Below are positions 61,468 through 64,000 of a DNA stretch of 64,000 bases, piece after piece. A program made the translations under genes and the position numbers. The notes beneath the pieces were generated by a model. That model was not told the DNA's origin and did not search any database. It saw nothing but the letters and a program-made list of their open reading frames with translations. How positions within the stretch are numbered: position 1 is the stretch's first letter; each line of letters opens with the position of its first letter. The DNA is from Brachionus rotundiformis. Taxonomy: Eukaryota > Rotifera > Eurotatoria > Ploima > Brachionidae. The stretch is from positions 434,001 through 498,000 of the forward strand of contig JAESIW010000064.1 of the NCBI GenBank assembly GCA_016802295.1, written 5' to 3'.

Positions 61468-62637
61468 TTAAAAATTACCAGAAGTGGCGGCAGCTCTGAA
61501 TTCTTCATAGCTTATTTTTCCATCTCCATTTGAATCAATAGAGTCAAAATAAGCTCTCAAATCGGCTTCAGTAGCTGGTTTCTCAGTTCCGGCATTGAAA
61601 TTATTAGCAATGGTCTGAGCTTCATTGATTGAGATTAAGTTTCCTGATTCTGGTGAGGTAATAAAGCCGTAAGGACTTGCTGATGAGCTAAAGGCAGCAG
61701 CGTCATAAGATACGCCCATTCCACTCAAATAAGATCTGTATTCGGACAAACCAGTTCTCTCCAAGTCAACTAATCTCAATGCTTCTACATCACCTTCCAA
61801 TTGTGGTAAGCCCAATTCACGATGACTGTCTGAATGAACAACATCTTCTGGGGCGCCAATGCGGCTAGCAGCACTCTTAAATTCCTCATGTCTTAACAAT
61901 TCTGAACCATATCTTCTGACGTACTCTTCTGGATTAGCCAAGTGAGTTCCCAAATTTTTGTACTCACGAGTTACTTCAACTTCTGGGGCTTCCCATTGAA
62001 TAACCAAATTTCTTGGATTTGGTAAAAGACAATCTGGCTCAGCTCTGTGGAAAACAACTCGTCTTTTTTGTTGCTTGAATGGAAGCCACTTTTCGAGGAA
62101 GATCTGTTGTGGTTTTGGTGGAATTGGTGGTAATCGTTCAACTACGACTTTTCTTGATGGTGGAGCTAATACTTTACCTGGAACTAGGACAGTCTGGTCA
62201 GGGATTCTTGGTGGTGGTGGAGGTGGAACCTCGCGGAGAACTAGAGGAGCTGGAGTAGCTGGCTTTGGTGGAGCTTGACGAACAACTAGAGGTGGAGCTG
62301 GAGCGATTTGACGGTTTGGTAATTGTTTTACCACAATATCACCATGCTTTGGTGGTTGTGGTGGCTCCAAAAATCGAATAGCAACATCTTGTTTGTAGTG
62401 GATCTTTTCAACTGGTTTCTTGCGAATTACTTCTGGATTAGGATCGTTGTTCAATTTATACTGGTCTAGTGAAACTGGTGGCAAAAATTTGCAGTTTCCG
62501 TTTGATTTGTAAGCATTGGTTTGAACTTCAGATTGGTTTATGGTTTCAAATGAGCCTATGGTTCTGTAGGCTGGGGTCACTGAGCTAAGTGCAAAGCTAT
62601 AGGTTGGATTAGAGATTTGGGTGCTGTAAGAAGCCAT
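61468..62637 (-). CDS. Proline-rich, alveolin-like repeat protein with C-terminal EF-hand (389 aa, intronless)
   Basis: The middle of the protein (residues about 75-210) is a Pro/Val/Lys-rich repeat series with units such as DIVVKQLP, KVVVERLPPIPPKP and IFLEKWLPFKQQKRRVVF. These Val-Pro-rich, alternating charged blocks resemble those of alveolin/articulin cytoskeletal proteins. A helical region follows, and the C-terminus ends with one canonical EF-hand loop, DSNGDGKISYEE, at about residues 368-379. There is no signal peptide. Its coding sequence is visibly less AT-rich than any neighbour and its codons look more biased, which suggests high expression. A TATA box lies 62 bases upstream. I infer a structural, Ca2+-responsive cytoskeletal or cortical protein; homology to true alveolins is not shown. 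Confidence 0.88.
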   Translation of the reverse strand: MASYSTQISNPTYSFALSSVTPAYRTIGSFETINQSEVQTNAYKSNGNCKFLPPVSLDQYKLNNDPNPEVIRKKPVEKIHYKQDVAIRFLEPPQPPKHGDIVVKQLPNRQIAPAPPLVVRQAPPKPATPAPLVLREVPPPPPPRIPDQTVLVPGKVLAPPSRKVVVERLPPIPPKPQQIFLEKWLPFKQQKRRVVFHRAEPDCLLPNPRNLVIQWEAPEVEVTREYKNLGTHLANPEEYVRRYGSELLRHEEFKSAASRIGAPEDVVHSDSHRELGLPQLEGDVEALRLVDLERTGLSEYRSYLSGMGVSYDAAAFSSSASPYGFITSPESGNLISINEAQTIANNFNAGTEKPATEADLRAYFDSIDSNGDGKISYEEFRAAATSGNF

Positions 62638-62698
62638 TTTCCAAAATACTTTATAATTAATTTAGAAAGTTGATGATTTGAGTGTCAGAACTAAAAAG

Positions 62699-62706
62699 TA
62701 TTTATA
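62699..62706 (-). promoter_or_regulatory. TATA box of the EF-hand gene
   Basis: TATAAATA on the minus strand, in the context CCGTATAAATACT, 62 bases before the ATG at 62,637. It is the clearest core promoter in the window. Transcription would start near 62,670, leaving a leader of about 35 bases. Confidence 0.7.
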
Positions 62707-64000
62707 CGGATTCATTGAGCTATTCAAGCATGCTAAGCGAAAATGAGCGCTTGCTTTGGAATTTTAATATTTTTTATGTTGTATGATGCAAACTCTTTAC
62801 TATTTTTCACATAAAGCTAGAAAATTAAACAAACTAGAGTAATCAAGATGAAATTTTGGTATTTGGAGCTATTTGCTATTATAATTGGCAAAATAAATAA
62901 GCGTTCCATGTTTGTTCCAATCACTGTTTTAAAAATCAATTTAAATGTAGTTTTAAATTAAAAAATGTTTCGGACTTTCTTACAGTATTTTTTCATTAAA
63001 TTGGTCTATTATGAATGTTTAAAGAAAAGCATCTTTTTTTTGTTGTTAATGTGGTTTGTTTGATAAACTATGTTTACAAAGTCAAGCTTGAAAAATTTTC
63101 TCATGCCACTCAAAATGAGGTTTTAGTGATTTAAATTGGTAGATTTATATCAATTCAACTAGTCATAAATCTAATAATTAAAATGGCACAAGTTGAAATA
63201 ATTTATAAAATACTCAAAACGCTAGATGAATTTTTCAAAAATAAAATTTTAATCTAAATATCGAACAGTTAAGTTTAGTTAGATATTGCTTGAGTTTTAT
63301 TTTTATTTTTGTTTTCAACTAAATAATTTTTCATTTAACAAACTTTTAAATTTTTTCTTCAAAATTTTTTTTTTACAAGTTAACTAATTACATCAAAACA
63401 TTCGTAGGATAATTTTAAATTAAAAATACCCTTAAAAGCATTTTTCCATTATTAAAAATTAACTTTTTTTAAATATTAATTTGATTTTTAATTAAACTAG
63501 GAAAATATTTACTTTTGTTGTACCAAGTTATCGTTTATTTTAAGCTAATGAACAAAAATTAATTTACAAAATTACTTTTACTCAGAAAGTAAAATTTTCC
63601 TGTTTACTGTAATGTGTTTTAAAATTATTTTTTCGCTTAATTTTTTTACTTTGATAGATCAAAAAATTTAATAGTGATGATTTATCATGATCAACCTTTT
63701 AAACGTATCTAAAAAAATCATAATCCGATTTGATTTTAAATCTTTGGGATTGAAGCTTTTTTTGAAGAACAAAAATTAGCATTTTATTTTTTCAAATAAA
63801 ATTAAGTCTCATGAACATTATATAAAAATGTCTAATAACATAATCTTCTCGTCTGATATAATTTATTTATTATTTGAGGAACTTATTATTACTTTTTGAT
63901 CAATCTTTTATCCACAAGGATATTCAGGCAATAAATATTCGAATGATTAAATTTTGAAACTCGATATTTTCGCTTAATTTTTAATAAGCTTTCAATTGAT
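62707..64000. other. Upstream region of the EF-hand gene, AT-rich
   Basis: 1.3 kb to the window end. No coding region or repeat recognised. Confidence 0.5.

Noticed and set aside
62075..62278. Plus-strand open frame rich in glycine
   Set aside because: Shadow of the proline-rich repeats of the EF-hand protein on the other strand.

Overview
This is AT-rich eukaryotic nuclear DNA carrying protein-coding genes on both strands. Most genes are split by short GT-AG introns, many of only 45-60 bases, and the spaces between genes are very rich in A and T. The families are animal ones: SLC34, CALML4, LRRC63-like, PIG-W, CDK20, METTL18, PCBP, an OSBPL3/6/7-type ORP, and PA-TM-RING. With the compact introns and an animal-type winged-helix/nucleosidase fusion, this fits a small invertebrate. 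A monogonont rotifer (Brachionus-like) is my best guess. That is inference; no marker gene here settles it.

Layout: (1) 17-2898, minus, a three-exon unknown Q/N/P-rich disordered protein. (2) 4926-9337, plus, a tandem pair of flavin-containing monooxygenases with different intron sets. (3) 13163-15374, plus, a PA-TM-RING-H2 E3 ligase. (4) 18600-23142, plus, an oxysterol-binding-protein-related protein, followed at 23662 by a PXA/PX sorting nexin whose 3' end runs into an antisense LINE fragment. (5) 27292-29751, minus, an SLC34-type Na/phosphate transporter and a CALML4-like protein. (6) 30598-35782, plus, PIG-W, CDK20 and METTL18. (7) 35783-44055, an 8.3-kb stretch with no recognisable gene. 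(8) 44056-46128, plus, a three-KH PCBP. (9) 48383-50316, minus, an LRRC63-like protein. (10) 50827-51770, a 174-bp inverted-repeat element and a decayed LINE. (11) 51988-62637, all minus: a SOCS-box protein, prolyl oligopeptidase, a winged-helix/nucleoside-phosphorylase fusion, and an intronless proline-rich EF-hand protein with a good TATA box.

The genes are mostly unrelated housekeeping functions: lipid transfer, endosomal sorting, GPI-anchor synthesis, ubiquitin ligation, RNA binding, peptide cleavage. CALML4, CDK20 and perhaps LRRC63 belong to families with ciliary or microvillar roles. No operon-like pathway clustering is visible. The tandem FMO pair is the only local duplication. Exon boundaries were set by eye from splice signals, reading-frame continuity and family resemblance. 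For every spliced gene except the ORP, the proposed exons add up to an intact frame. No tRNA, rRNA or CRISPR was recognised.
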